DNA from: Candidatus Woesearchaeota archaeon
Lineage (GTDB): Archaea; Nanobdellota; Nanobdellia; Woesearchaeales; JAHWHD01
Assembly: GCA_019323525.1 (NCBI GenBank)
Contig: JAHWHD010000074.1
Location: forward strand, 1 to 19,557
DNA: 19,557 nt
Direction: 5' to 3'
Shown: positions 1 through 9,500 of the stretch, piece after piece
Layout: every line of letters begins with the position of its first letter
Position numbering within the stretch: position 1 is the stretch's first letter
Translations under genes and position numbers: made by a program
The notes under the pieces: generated by a model
Seen by the model: only the letters and a program-made list of their open reading frames with translations
Told to the model about the DNA's origin: nothing
Database searches by the model: none

Positions 1-2
1 AT

Positions 3-2576
3 ATTGCGAGCTTAAGGCCGTTACAGCAAAGGTTTGAGCAGGACCTAGAAAATTTCTATCTAGATAAGATGATCAAAGATCCTAGGTATGAGAGCGCTTA
101 CAGGTTTGAGTTTTTCTATGAAGGTGTTAAAGAGATGATCAAGGAGACAGGTGAGCCTGTAATAATGACGTTCCTTGAACTTGACGGGTTTAATGCTTAT
201 AATAAATGGTACAGTCCTGACAATACTGATTCAAAGTATCATGAACTGCTGGACCTTATCAGGAATACTGCAAGAAGTCATGGGATACGAATGAGGTTTA
301 CTAAAAAAGGTGATGAGATATTCATGGCAACACCTCAAAATCAGCTGCACTTGCTTGATGCATTTAACAATGATCTTGAGGCAAGGATCAGAGAGAGGTT
401 TGGCGAGTTCTTGTTCCCTCAGACTGAGAAGGATCCAATCACTACTGAGAGGATACCGATATGGAGGAATCCTGACGGAACTACGTTTGCTGCGAAGTTT
501 GAGGATTTAGCTGACAGTAATCCTCAAGCTAATATGGTGAAATTAACTGGTACGATTGTCTCTGATAAGAGCAGGCCTTTGACATTGGAAGAGATAGAGA
601 GGAATCCTACAATCGTTGCGCAAAGGTACTATGAGATGGACAAGTATAATTCCAGGCTTAAGGAAGTAAATAGGCCTAGTAAGGGTATAAAGGGGATTGT
701 TGCTGACAGGGAAGAGGTTGAGGAGCTTGAGGACCTTGTAGAGAAAGGGTATAGTGAGGTTGAGAAGCTTGGTAAAGGGGGGTTCTCGACTGTATGGGCT
801 GCTACAGATAGTTTGGATAGATTGGTGGCAGTCAAGACTTTGAAAATACCTAAAGCCCAAACACCAGATGAGCAAGAGTCGACAAATGCGTTTGTCAGAA
901 GGTTGTTCGAGGAAGAGGCAACTAAACATGCAATACTTGACCATCCTAATATCGCTAAACTGATTGAGTTTAATCTCGAAGGAGATGTTCCGTTCATCTC
1001 TACAGAGTATGTTCAGGGAAGATCTCTAAAAGAAATACTGGATGAAAGACGGTCAAGGCTTGAGCCATTCACTGTTGAGGAAGCTTCGTTGATTGCACTG
1101 CAGGTTGCAGAGGCGTTAGAGTACCTTGAAAGTCTGGGATACACGCACAGGGATATCAAGCCAGAGAATATATTTATTACCGACGACGGACAGGTAAAAG
1201 TGCTTGATTTTGGTTTTATAGGGTTTGATGATATTAAGTCAGACTTCCCTGAAAAGATTGCTGGAACACCGTCCCATGCTGCACCTGAGCAATTAGATCG
1301 TGATCGTAAAGAGGTTAAGGAAAAGGTTGATGGTTATGGGTTGGCAACAGTATTCTACGAGATGCTTGCGTTAAAAATTCCAGTCACTGAGAATACCAAG
1401 AGAAGACTTGTTAATTATGATACAGAATTAAAGAATTTGAATGGATTTACTGCATCAGGATATGTCGGAGAGGATCTAAAGCAGTTCACTGTCTCTGTTG
1501 ATACTGAGCTAAACAATGTTGTGATGGGTGCTCTTAATCTTGAACCTGATAACAGGCCTAGCATTACAAGGCTTAGGCAGGTGTTTGAGAAGTTTTCTGA
1601 AAAGGAGTCGCGAGAGGGAAAAATCGATATTGGAACTGTGATTGATGGAAGGTTTGAGGTGACTGAAAAACTGGGTAGAGGCGGAATGGGAGAGACATGG
1701 CTGGCGTATGATAGAGTTAATGAAAAACATGTTGTTGTAAAAACACTTCAACTTGTAAGTCCGTATGGATATTTCATTGATCCTGAAAATAAGGAATTGA
1801 GGAGGGATTTTTTTATTGGTGAGGCTTTACAGCTTAAGAAAATGCATAATCCTAACATTGTCGGATACATAGACTCTGCAGCACGTGGCGATAATCCATA
1901 TATAGTTCAGGAATATATTGAAGGCAGGACACTAAACGATATATTGAATGAGCAGAATCTCAAAAAAGAGCCTTTGGATTTGATAGTTGCTTCTGAGTAT
2001 GCGTTGCAGGTTTTAGAAGCAATGAAGTATATGCGTGAAAATAATATTGTGCATAGGGATCTAACGCCGTTGAATATAATCATAGATTCTAAAGGCAACG
2101 TAAAGATAATAGATTTTGGATTAAGCAAGTTTGAAGGGGATCTAAGAGAGAAATATTCGGATCGTCCGATGGTCACAGAAAGATATAGTGCTCCTGAACA
2201 AATCGAGGCGAGTGAAGAGAAAGAAGACGAGACTACATGGGATTTGTACTCTGCAGCGAGTATTTTCTATGAAATGCTCACTAGAAGGAGCCCTATTGAT
2301 TTTGGTGGGTTGCCTGTTAAATTTGGTATTAAAGAGTTACGTGCTCCAAAAGAGATCAATGACAAGATCCCTCAAGGATTGTCAGATGCGATTGTGAAAG
2401 CGCTTTCTGTTGATCCTGAGGATAGAGGAACTATTGAAAATCTGGAACAGCCGTTTGTTGATGTTGTGGCTGAAGCTTTTAGAGAAATATTAGAGGATAT
2501 AAAAGTTAGGCCAAAAACAGGAGCAGAGGTTAATGTTATAGGTAGAGCGATAAAAGAACTTAAACAACCGTGCTAA
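3..2576 (+). CDS. GGDEF-like domain fused to two Hanks-type Ser/Thr protein kinases (5'-partial)
   Basis: Residues are counted from the Met at 69. The frame stays open to the left edge and the 22 codons before that Met read as helical protein, so the gene probably begins outside the window. Residues 1-180 resemble a GGDEF cyclase fold: FLELDGFNAYNKW fits the Asp-strand and KKGDEIF (79-85) sits at the signature loop but lacks the first Gly, so activity is doubtful. Kinase 1 has a glycine loop GKGGFSTVW (235-243), Lys256, HRDIKPEN (360-367), DFG (380-382) and APEQ (405-408). Kinase 2 has GRGGMGETW (536-544), Lys558, Glu585, HRDLTPLN (662-669), DFG (682-684) and SAPEQ (707-711). It should phosphorylate Ser/Thr of unknown targets. 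No membrane segment is visible. The only Cys is the last residue. The TAA stop overlaps the stop of the convergent gene. The kinase calls are firm, the GGDEF-like call moderate. Confidence 0.9.
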   Translation: MASLRPLQQRFEQDLENFYLDKMIKDPRYESAYRFEFFYEGVKEMIKETGEPVIMTFLELDGFNAYNKWYSPDNTDSKYHELLDLIRNTARSHGIRMRFTKKGDEIFMATPQNQLHLLDAFNNDLEARIRERFGEFLFPQTEKDPITTERIPIWRNPDGTTFAAKFEDLADSNPQANMVKLTGTIVSDKSRPLTLEEIERNPTIVAQRYYEMDKYNSRLKEVNRPSKGIKGIVADREEVEELEDLVEKGYSEVEKLGKGGFSTVWAATDSLDRLVAVKTLKIPKAQTPDEQESTNAFVRRLFEEEATKHAILDHPNIAKLIEFNLEGDVPFISTEYVQGRSLKEILDERRSRLEPFTVEEASLIALQVAEALEYLESLGYTHRDIKPENIFITDDGQVKVLDFGFIGFDDIKSDFPEKIAGTPSHAAPEQLDRDRKEVKEKVDGYGLATVFYEMLALKIPVTENTKRRLVNYDTELKNLNGFTASGYVGEDLKQFTVSVDTELNNVVMGALNLEPDNRPSITRLRQVFEKFSEKESREGKIDIGTVIDGRFEVTEKLGRGGMGETWLAYDRVNEKHVVVKTLQLVSPYGYFIDPENKELRRDFFIGEALQLKKMHNPNIVGYIDSAARGDNPYIVQEYIEGRTLNDILNEQNLKKEPLDLIVASEYALQVLEAMKYMRENNIVHRDLTPLNIIIDSKGNVKIIDFGLSKFEGDLREKYSDRPMVTERYSAPEQIEASEEKEDETTWDLYSAASIFYEMLTRRSPIDFGGLPVKFGIKELRAPKEINDKIPQGLSDAIVKALSVDPEDRGTIENLEQPFVDVVAEAFREILEDIKVRPKTGAEVNVIGRAIKELKQPC

Positions 2577-3256
2577 GCAACCTTTCTATAATCAACTGGA
2601 ACTTTGTAATCTATGACCAATCTTGGAACTTTTGCTCTGAAGGTGTTAACTCCTTCTTCCATTCCTCTGAATATCTCTGGCCTGAACATAGGAATCCATG
2701 GTGGTGCTGCAGGCGTCCATAGCTTGACACGCTTTACATCGTCTGGGTTAATCTCTTCAGGTAGGTCAAGGCTGTTCTTTAGTGTTTCTGTAACTTCAAG
2801 ATCTGCCAAGCAGATAGGACAGTTTGTCTGGATAAGAAGTTCTTTCAATACCCTTTGAGCAAGGAATCCATGAAAGCGACCAGACCTACATAGATGTTCA
2901 ATATATGCTGCGTACTTTTGTATCTGGTTCTGGTCAATGCTGCGATGATAGTTTTCGAATATTGGTTTTAGTTTTTTTACAAAATATTCCCTGACAGATG
3001 CAACGCCTTCTTGTTTGCATCTTACATCGTACTCAAGATAAGTGCAGCCTTCATGTTCATGGTGCAAGCCATAGACTAGCCTGTTAAGTGAGAGATTTTG
3101 TTCATTAAATTTTTCATCCTTCCATGGTTTGCCTGACCTTTCAATGACCTTTACATTTTCAAGAAAGAATTCAAGGTCTGGTATCAAAGTGTTTGAACCT
3201 AGGACTGATAATAAATCCTTACCAATATTCATTACATCTTCTTCAAATGTAGTCAT
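2573..3256 (-). CDS. conserved-looking hypothetical protein with a single CPIC motif
   Basis: I do not recognise this 227-residue protein. It has no signal peptide or membrane segment and looks like a soluble, mostly helical protein. Possible metal ligands are a HHEHEGC cluster (His65, His66, His68, Cys71), Cys80, Cys123 and one CxxC (Cys146-Pro-Ile-Cys149). A single CxxC could be half of a zinc site or a redox pair. A Trp/Pro-rich stretch follows (residues 180-192). With five cysteines in 227 residues it differs from its cysteine-poor neighbours. The start at 3256 is supported by a GAGGGG ribosome-binding motif a few bases upstream and a TATA box about 40 bases upstream. Its stop overlaps that of the kinase gene by four bases in convergent orientation. 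It is divergent from the RHH/giant-gene operon and may share its regulation. Confidence 0.85.
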   Translation of the reverse strand: MTTFEEDVMNIGKDLLSVLGSNTLIPDLEFFLENVKVIERSGKPWKDEKFNEQNLSLNRLVYGLHHEHEGCTYLEYDVRCKQEGVASVREYFVKKLKPIFENYHRSIDQNQIQKYAAYIEHLCRSGRFHGFLAQRVLKELLIQTNCPICLADLEVTETLKNSLDLPEEINPDDVKRVKLWTPAAPPWIPMFRPEIFRGMEEGVNTFRAKVPRLVIDYKVPVDYRKVA

Positions 3257-3260
3257 AAAT

Positions 3261-3267
3261 CCCCCTC
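3261..3267 (-). promoter_or_regulatory. Shine-Dalgarno-like site of the 227-residue gene
   Basis: On the minus strand the bases before the ATG at 3256-3254 read TGAGGGGG followed by a four-base spacer. GAGG pairs with the 16S rRNA 3' end at a usual, slightly short distance. It supports the chosen start. Confidence 0.5.
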
Positions 3268-3293
3268 AACTTATCTCTTGTAAGGGAGGATGA

Positions 3294-3301
3294 TATATAA
3301 A
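3294..3301 (-). promoter_or_regulatory. archaeal TATA box for the leftward gene
   Basis: The minus strand reads TTTATATA, preceded by an A-rich stretch (ACAAATC) in the position of a BRE. Transcription would start about 25 bases downstream, near 3271, leaving a leader of roughly 15 bases that contains the ribosome-binding site. The identical octamer serves the divergent rightward gene. Assignment as archaeal is an inference from this spacing and from the twin promoter. Confidence 0.6.
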
Positions 3302-3344
3302 GATTTGTCTGGCGGGGTGACGAATAAATTATATATTAGAAAGG

Positions 3345-3352
3345 TTTATATA
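3345..3352 (+). promoter_or_regulatory. archaeal TATA box for the RHH-giant gene operon
   Basis: TTTATATA preceded by a purine-rich AGAAAGG (BRE-like). Its centre lies about 35 bases before the ATG at 3383, so a start about 25-27 bases downstream of the TATA centre gives an almost leaderless mRNA. No ribosome-binding motif precedes the ATG, which agrees with leaderless translation. Two palindromes directly downstream would overlap the transcription start region. Confidence 0.65.
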
Positions 3353-3368
3353 GTATTACTTTAATACT
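3352..3368. promoter_or_regulatory. operator-like palindrome A
   Basis: AGTATTA, CTT, TAATACT: perfect seven-base arms around a three-base centre. It touches the last base of the TATA box. A repressor bound here would block polymerase or TFB/TBP assembly. The likely binder is the RHH protein encoded just downstream, as with CopG-type autorepressors. Binding is inferred. Confidence 0.6.
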
Positions 3369-3369
3369 G

Positions 3370-3383
3370 TAGTAATATTACTA
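3370..3383. promoter_or_regulatory. operator-like palindrome B overlapping the start codon
   Basis: TAGTAATATTACTA is a perfect 14-base palindrome. Its last base is the A of the RHH gene's ATG. The heptamer TATTACT occurs here (3376-3382) and in the upstream element (3354-3360), 22 bases or about two helical turns apart, and its reverse complement AGTAATA at 3371-3377. The size fits the 13-14 base operators of CopG-like RHH dimers. It covers the expected transcription start. Confidence 0.6.
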
Positions 3384-3517
3384 TGCCTACGAATAAGTTA
3401 ATGGTACACGTGTACCTTAGTGATGAAGAGAAGAAAAGGGTAGAGGAAGCTGCAAAAAAGCTAGGCATATCTGTTTCTGCGTATATCAAGGTAAAACTGT
3501 TCAGTGGTGAGCTATGA
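3383..3517 (+). CDS. CopG/Arc-type ribbon-helix-helix DNA-binding protein
   Basis: A complete 44-residue protein of the minimal RHH size (CopG itself is about 45). Residues 5-13 (KLMVHVYLS) would form the intersubunit beta strand that enters the DNA major groove. DEEKKRVEEAAKKLG (14-28) is helix 1, and SVSAYIKVKLFS (30-41) is helix 2 after a Gly-Ile turn, laid out as in CopG. RHH proteins act as dimers on short palindromes, and two such palindromes lie between its TATA box and its start. Autorepression is therefore the likely role. Its TGA stop overlaps the ATG of the giant gene (ATGA), which means co-transcription and translational coupling. It may be the dosage control of the giant gene, or an antitoxin-like partner. 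The start has no ribosome-binding site and is probably leaderless. Confidence 0.85.
   Translation: MPTNKLMVHVYLSDEEKKRVEEAAKKLGISVSAYIKVKLFSGEL
3506..3510 (+). promoter_or_regulatory. ribosome-binding site of the giant gene
   Basis: GGTGA, three bases before the ATG at 3514, pairs with the UCACC part of the archaeal 16S 3' end in the register expected for a full GGAGGTGA. It lies inside the RHH coding region, so it works with the ATGA overlap to couple translation of the two genes. It decides the start of the giant gene. Confidence 0.6.
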
Positions 3518-3579
3518 AGTTTGACAAGATTATCGGATTAGTACTGATGGTTTTGCTAGTTGCAAGTACTGTGAATGCT
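3514..3579 (+). other. signal peptide of the giant protein
   Basis: Residues 1-22: a short charged start (MKFDK), a hydrophobic core (IIGLVLMVLLVAST) and a V-N-A end before Ala23, a typical signal peptidase I site. Cys24 follows closely, but N-A-A-C is a poor lipobox, so lipidation is less likely. It implies Sec export of the whole chain. Confidence 0.75.
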
Positions 3580-6500
3580 GCCTGTATAACTCCATTAGCT
3601 GAAGAGACTTATACTAAACAGATTGAAGATGCTGGTCAGGTCGCTACTCCTGCTAAAGTGTTTGCGTACTGGTACTATAATGAACATAAAACTGAGTTTG
3701 ATGATATTGGGTATAGTAGAGAAGAATCTTTGAAGTTGTTGGAGGGGGTGTATGAAGCGGAGAGTGGGGTTGTTGAAGGTGAAGAGGCCAGGGTTCCTGA
3801 AGTAGCGCCTGAGGCTATACCAGAAACTGAAACAATACCGGCATCTCAACTACAAACTACAGAACGTATTTCTGATCTTCCAGTAGAGGATTATACTATC
3901 ACTTCTGAACAAAACGTGCCAGTGATTCTTGGGTCTGAAGACAGTAGATGGACTGGAAGAAGTGTAGATGATTTAGTAGTATTCACAGAACAAACAAGAG
4001 ATATTGAGGTTGCGGTTAATAGAGGAGATAATGAAGAGTTACTAGATAGGTTTAGAAATTCTGTAAGAGGGTCAAGAGAACGTGAAACATTGGGTGCTAC
4101 TGATATTGATAGCGTAAAGTTCTTGGGCACTAAGGCTGATGGGGTGACGACTGTTGTATTGCTCCAGAAGGATAATAAGAGGTACTACATAGAGACGTCT
4201 CCGACAGAAACAGTAGTAAGAACTCCTGAAGTTGTTGAAGGCAGGCAAAGGTTGGTACAGGTTGATGAAGCTACTAAGCAAGAGATAACGAATGATGTTG
4301 ACAGGTATGCTACTGCGGGAAGAAAAATATTGTATTCTCAAAATGCGTTTGTTGCAAAAGAAGCAACTGAACTCCCGCAAGTCACTATAAAGATTTCTAG
4401 GGACCAAGAGTTTGATGCAAGAGTGAAAGATTTGCCTGCGCCTATAAGAATCATGACGTCTATAGTGGCTCCTGTTGCAAAAATGTTAATACCTGAGAGC
4501 GATCTTCTTAGGCAGGTTCCTATTACAGATGCAAGACTTCCAGGCGCAGTTTACACGCCTGCAGCAACTGGCAGGCAAGAAGCTATTACAACAGCTATTG
4601 AGACTGATTCTATGTTGAACTACGTGTATACAAAGTTCGGAATTGCAGTAGATGAAAGCAGGCGAGTTTATCTATTGAACGAGTTCTATCAAGAGATTAG
4701 GAGAAGGGCTGATGCAGGAGCTTTATACCTGCCACAGATTAGAACCATATTTGCACCTGAAACTTGGGATATTGATAAAAGAATTCTGGCTCATGAGATG
4801 GCGCATCATATCTGGACCGGACTTACTCAGCAACAAAGACAAGAATGGATTGACTTTGTAAGGGATAATCATCCAGGATACCTAGAACAGCTAGCTGCAG
4901 ATCCAATACATAAACAATATGATATCAATACCAGGCAAGGTTTAGAAAAACTTGCTGATGAAGCTTTTGCGTATATATTTGATGCCATATTCTCAGGAGA
5001 ACGTCCAATCATAAGGACTGATATTAGTGAGAGCGACATGGATATGTACATTAAATTTGGTTTGATGACAGAGCAGCATAAACAAGAGAGTATTCTTAGA
5101 AGAACGCAACATCTGACAGAAACACGAACTTTGCAACAGATTAGGTTCTGGGATGATTTGGTGTTTGGGGAGAATATTGATCCAGTACTGTTTGAAAGTG
5201 AGACTGGAATTTCTCTGCTAGAGGCGAACAGCTTGCCGATTATGGAAAGATTGTCTAAACTAGAGCAGTATTTTGAGAAGTTAGATGATGAAGAAGTATA
5301 TGTGAAGTTGTACAGTGGTTCTCCTTTACTTAGGTTTGTCGAGCAGCAAGGATATAGTTTAGAGCAATACAATAACCTGCCATTGTACAGAAGAAGAGGT
5401 GTTAAGCAAGCTGCTCTTGAGATGATGAGAGCTCCTCCTGCTCCTGAGACTTTAGAAGAGTATGAGGCTACTGAACCCGCGCTCACTACAAGACAGGAGA
5501 TTGCAGAGCCCCAAGCTACTAGCTTGCTTGAACTTGTAGAGAAATCTGAGACTGAACTAGGGTTGAGCGCAAGGTCTGAGCTTTCTGATCTAGCCATAAC
5601 TGAATTGGGTATCACTAGCGCTTCAGAGATTGGTGTTGTTAATGATATTCTCTTAGAGCTGTCAGGTGATGAGGCTGTCAAGTTTATGAATCTGGTCAAT
5701 ACTAATGATGATGTCAGAACTGCTTTTATCTTATACGTCGATCATGTTAGTAGATCTCCTTTAAGGGTTGATGTCAAATGGCATAACCTGGCTCATGCTG
5801 CTGAGCATGTTATCGAGGGTGTTGAACTCCTGAAGAGTAAAGGTGTGAGTGAACAGGTTCAAACATCGTACATGGTTGCTGCTTTATTGCACGATACTGG
5901 GTATTATGTTGAGAATGAATACGGCACAATTCAGACGGGCCATGAAGATGATAGTATCAGGTTTGTAACCAGTAATGCTGAAAGATTGGGTTTAAGCGAG
6001 AATGATCTTGAAGACATTGTTTTTATGATCGAGGGTACTAAGTTTGCTACTCAGCCTGATGCATTTACAGGCAGAGGTTCTGATGTTGTGTATGCAGCTA
6101 AAATCCTAGCAGCTCTGGATGTTCTGCCCACCACTAAGAACGCTTTAGCGAGGGTTAAGTTTTTGCAAGAGGAGTTTGTGCGCGATAAGCAAGTGTTGAC
6201 ACAGGCTGGAGAGACAGAACTTGCAGCAAGGATATTTGCATCTCCATCGGGTATAGAACAGGTTGCTGGAAGTTCAGGATTCTGGGCTTTTGTAGCAAAG
6301 CCGAGGGTTGAGGCATTGGGAGTGTTCGAGGATATAATGGCAGTTCCAGGGATTAAGCAGGATTATGATAATAGTGTAGAGGTTGCTGGAAGATTGAACG
6401 CGTTGTTGACCAAGGTTAAAGGTAGTGAAACTGTAGAACCTCAAAGGCTGACAAGTGATGAGCTAAATGAGCTAAGACAGATAGGAGAGGATATTGATAC

Positions 6501-9500
6501 TGATGTGCAGCCGATAATAGATATTCATAATAGTATTCCTGTTCGTGCTGGTGAGTTGGTTGAAAGAGGAGCAAGAGTACTTGCTGAAAGCCCTGAGCTG
6601 ATTGCTGCAGGTGAAGGCGAGGTGGCTGTACCTAGTGAAGGGGTTGGGTATGAAGAGGTGTTTGAACCATTGGCTCTTGAAATAAAGAGTTTCAAAGAAG
6701 AGTTCTCTGATAAGGTTCAGGAAGCAATTGAATCTGGGGGCCAAGCAGCTTTAAGTGAACTTATAACAAATCTAGAAGAAGAGATTGAACACCCTACTAC
6801 AGTAGGAAGAACTTTGGCAGCGCCTGTTGAAGAGCTTAAAAAGATTAGAGAGCATGTACCTGAGAAAGAACAAGAAAGGATTGACAAGATTATAGATAAG
6901 AATCCACATGATGAAGAGTTCAGCGAATATATTGGAACCATCAATGCGCCATTCAAAGCTCGCGGGTTTATCTCGCATTGCCATACAAAAACGTTCAGCG
7001 ACGGAGCCTTCAGTGTTGACGAGGTGATTGAAAAGGCGGTAATAGGGCAGTTTTCAGTACTCTCAATAACAGATCATAACTCAATCGGGGCATATGAACT
7101 TCAGGGTGAAGAGGGGGATGAATACCGGCTCTTAGGCGGTACTGAAAGGTATTACTATAAAGAAATAGATGGGCATATCTACACATTGGCAGATGGACAG
7201 TTTATAGATACAGGAATCATGTTACAACCAGGGGTTGAGATGGCGCCTTCAATGGCACATCTGATACCTGATGAAGGGTACCATATGTTGTTCTATTTCA
7301 AGGATATAAAATCATTAAAAGAGTTCTATAAAGAGAATTTTAGACTTGACGAGCTAAGCTTTTTGGATTATCATTATCTTGAGAATGACGGCCTTACAAT
7401 GTTAAGAAGCGCTAAGAAATACGGGGGTGCAACAATACTTGCGCATCCTGATTGGTTAGGCGGCTATATGCTCAAGAGATATAGCCAGGACCCACAAGTC
7501 AAACAAATACTTGAAGAGATAGACGGATTTGAAATCATTAACGGCGGCAATCTTTTTGAGTGGATGAACAGTAAATCTTTCGGCGAGATTAATGACGCAG
7601 CTCCTGGCAAAGTGCTGATATCAGGAGCTGATATGCATTATGGAGAGTTTACTGCTTATTCTAATTTCCACTCAGAGCAAGATCTCAATAAAGACAATCT
7701 TTTCCAAGCGATAAAAAGTAAAGATCCTGAAGGAAAGAACTTAATCGTTCCAAGAGGGAAAGTCTCTACATTATCTGATAAGTTACAGGAAGTTATATCG
7801 ATGAGCGATTATATCAACAGGCAATGGAGAAGAAATTTAAGAAGACTTATCTCAATATATGGTTCTACACAAAATATTGGTATACGTTCAATCTACAAGA
7901 CTATAAGGTCATTGTTCAGGAAAACTGATACCATTGAAGATGTAAGGGAGGTTTCGATAGAAGGGAATGTTGGAACTTATCTAATACAAGGTAGAGAGTA
8001 TTCGGTCGTGTTTAGTGAGGCTCCTTATTTCAGCGGTACAAGAGTTAGAAAGATTGCAAGGGTCATCAGAAATATCAGACAAAATATTGATCCTGAAAAG
8101 GCTGCGAGTAATTATGGGATGGAATTTTTTCCTGTACTTGAATTGGCTGAACCTACAATTTTAGATAAAACCGAGTTGACAAGTGAGGATATCTTGGACT
8201 TGTTAAAAATAGACTACTTTAATGTTCTAGGTGATGAAGAAAAAGGTCGTTATGTTAGATTAATAATTGATTCTTTCAACAAAAAATCAGAAGAGTTGGC
8301 AAATGCTAAAGCAGTGTTTAAGGAGGCCTCATCATTACTTGAATTAAAATTAAAACCGCGGTTCAAGTATAGCTATTCTAGACAATTGGGAGAGGCATCA
8401 GCATTATCAAAGTACCTTTCTGAAGACAGAGTCAATCTTGTAATCGCTTTGATGAGAATAGGCGAGACCAAGGACAGTCTAGAGTTCATTAGAGGGTTGT
8501 TCATAGATGAAGGGCTAATATTTAGTTCGTATAAAAACCACATTCTGTTTAGGGATGTTGTCAACGCATTGCCAGAAAATGATCCTTATATTGATTACGA
8601 TCTTCTTAAGAAGGCTTTGCCTGAAGGATTTGTAAGAGACGAAGAGGTGATTGAAGATTCAACGACGGTGGTTACCAAAAGATGGATGGAGATTTTAGAG
8701 GAGAAGTCCAAGGGGATAAGAGAGGAGGTTGTTGATGTAACGCCTGTAACTGAAACATTAAGATCTAATGTCGTGTACGTAGCTTCAAACCTAATGGGCC
8801 AGGAACCTATCGTAATAGAGATTGCATCCAGATGGAGAGCTGGAATGATAGATGATCTGGAAGCGGCTTTGTCAGAGAGCGGTGTTGAGGAGCCTGCAAA
8901 AGTTGCTGAAGAAGTCAGGTTTGCGTTAACCTCTGGAACTGTTGCTGCAAGGGTTTCTGCTGATGGGCATATCAATCCTGGAGTGGTCGCTTCTATGATT
9001 GGCGATCCTGTTACTAGCATAGATGCTGAGGACGAGTTCGTTGCAGAATGGAAGCCTAAACTTCTTGAAGCTATGGTATGGGAGACTGAAGGGAATCTTC
9101 TAGGGTTTGCATCAGAAGATGTAAAAGCCACGTACCAAGACGAACTGGCAGATGCTGAAACAAGAAGACTTTTCAGGCAGGGATGGTCTGGCAAAAAGAA
9201 TGAATGGCTATGGTTCTTGAAACCAAGACCCAGAGGAGAGTTCTTGTCAAGGTATGATAAAGTCAGAGGGGATATATTGGAAGCTGGGGAGAAAGCTGCT
9301 GCAGGGTTTGATACGCTTCTAAACACACTGATATACGACTTGGACAACTCTAATCGTATAAAGGCTGCAGAAGAGCTTGCAAAAGTGGGGGATGCATCTG
9401 TTGGAGGGGTATTGATCAAAGAAGCACAGGATAGCAGAAATAGTCCAGGCATAAGAGCCAGTATCTTGCGAACTATCGCGCAGATTGGACAACGCGATGT

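Noticed and set aside
69..71. ATG at 69 as the true start of the kinase gene
   Set aside because: The frame is open upstream to the edge, and no TATA box or ribosome-binding motif precedes it; kept only as the numbering origin.
543..997. Minus-strand frames inside the kinase gene
   Set aside because: They lie opposite the first kinase domain, whose motifs are intact; no ribosome-binding site or recognisable protein.
3301..3383. Bacterial sigma-70 promoter
   Set aside because: TTGTCT at 3304 is about 23 bases from the nearest TATATT-like hexamer, too far; the TTTATATA boxes on both strands at archaeal distances explain the region better.
3574..3585. Lipoprotein signal (Cys24)
   Set aside because: N-A-A-C does not match a lipobox, while V-N-A before Ala23 fits ordinary signal peptidase cleavage.
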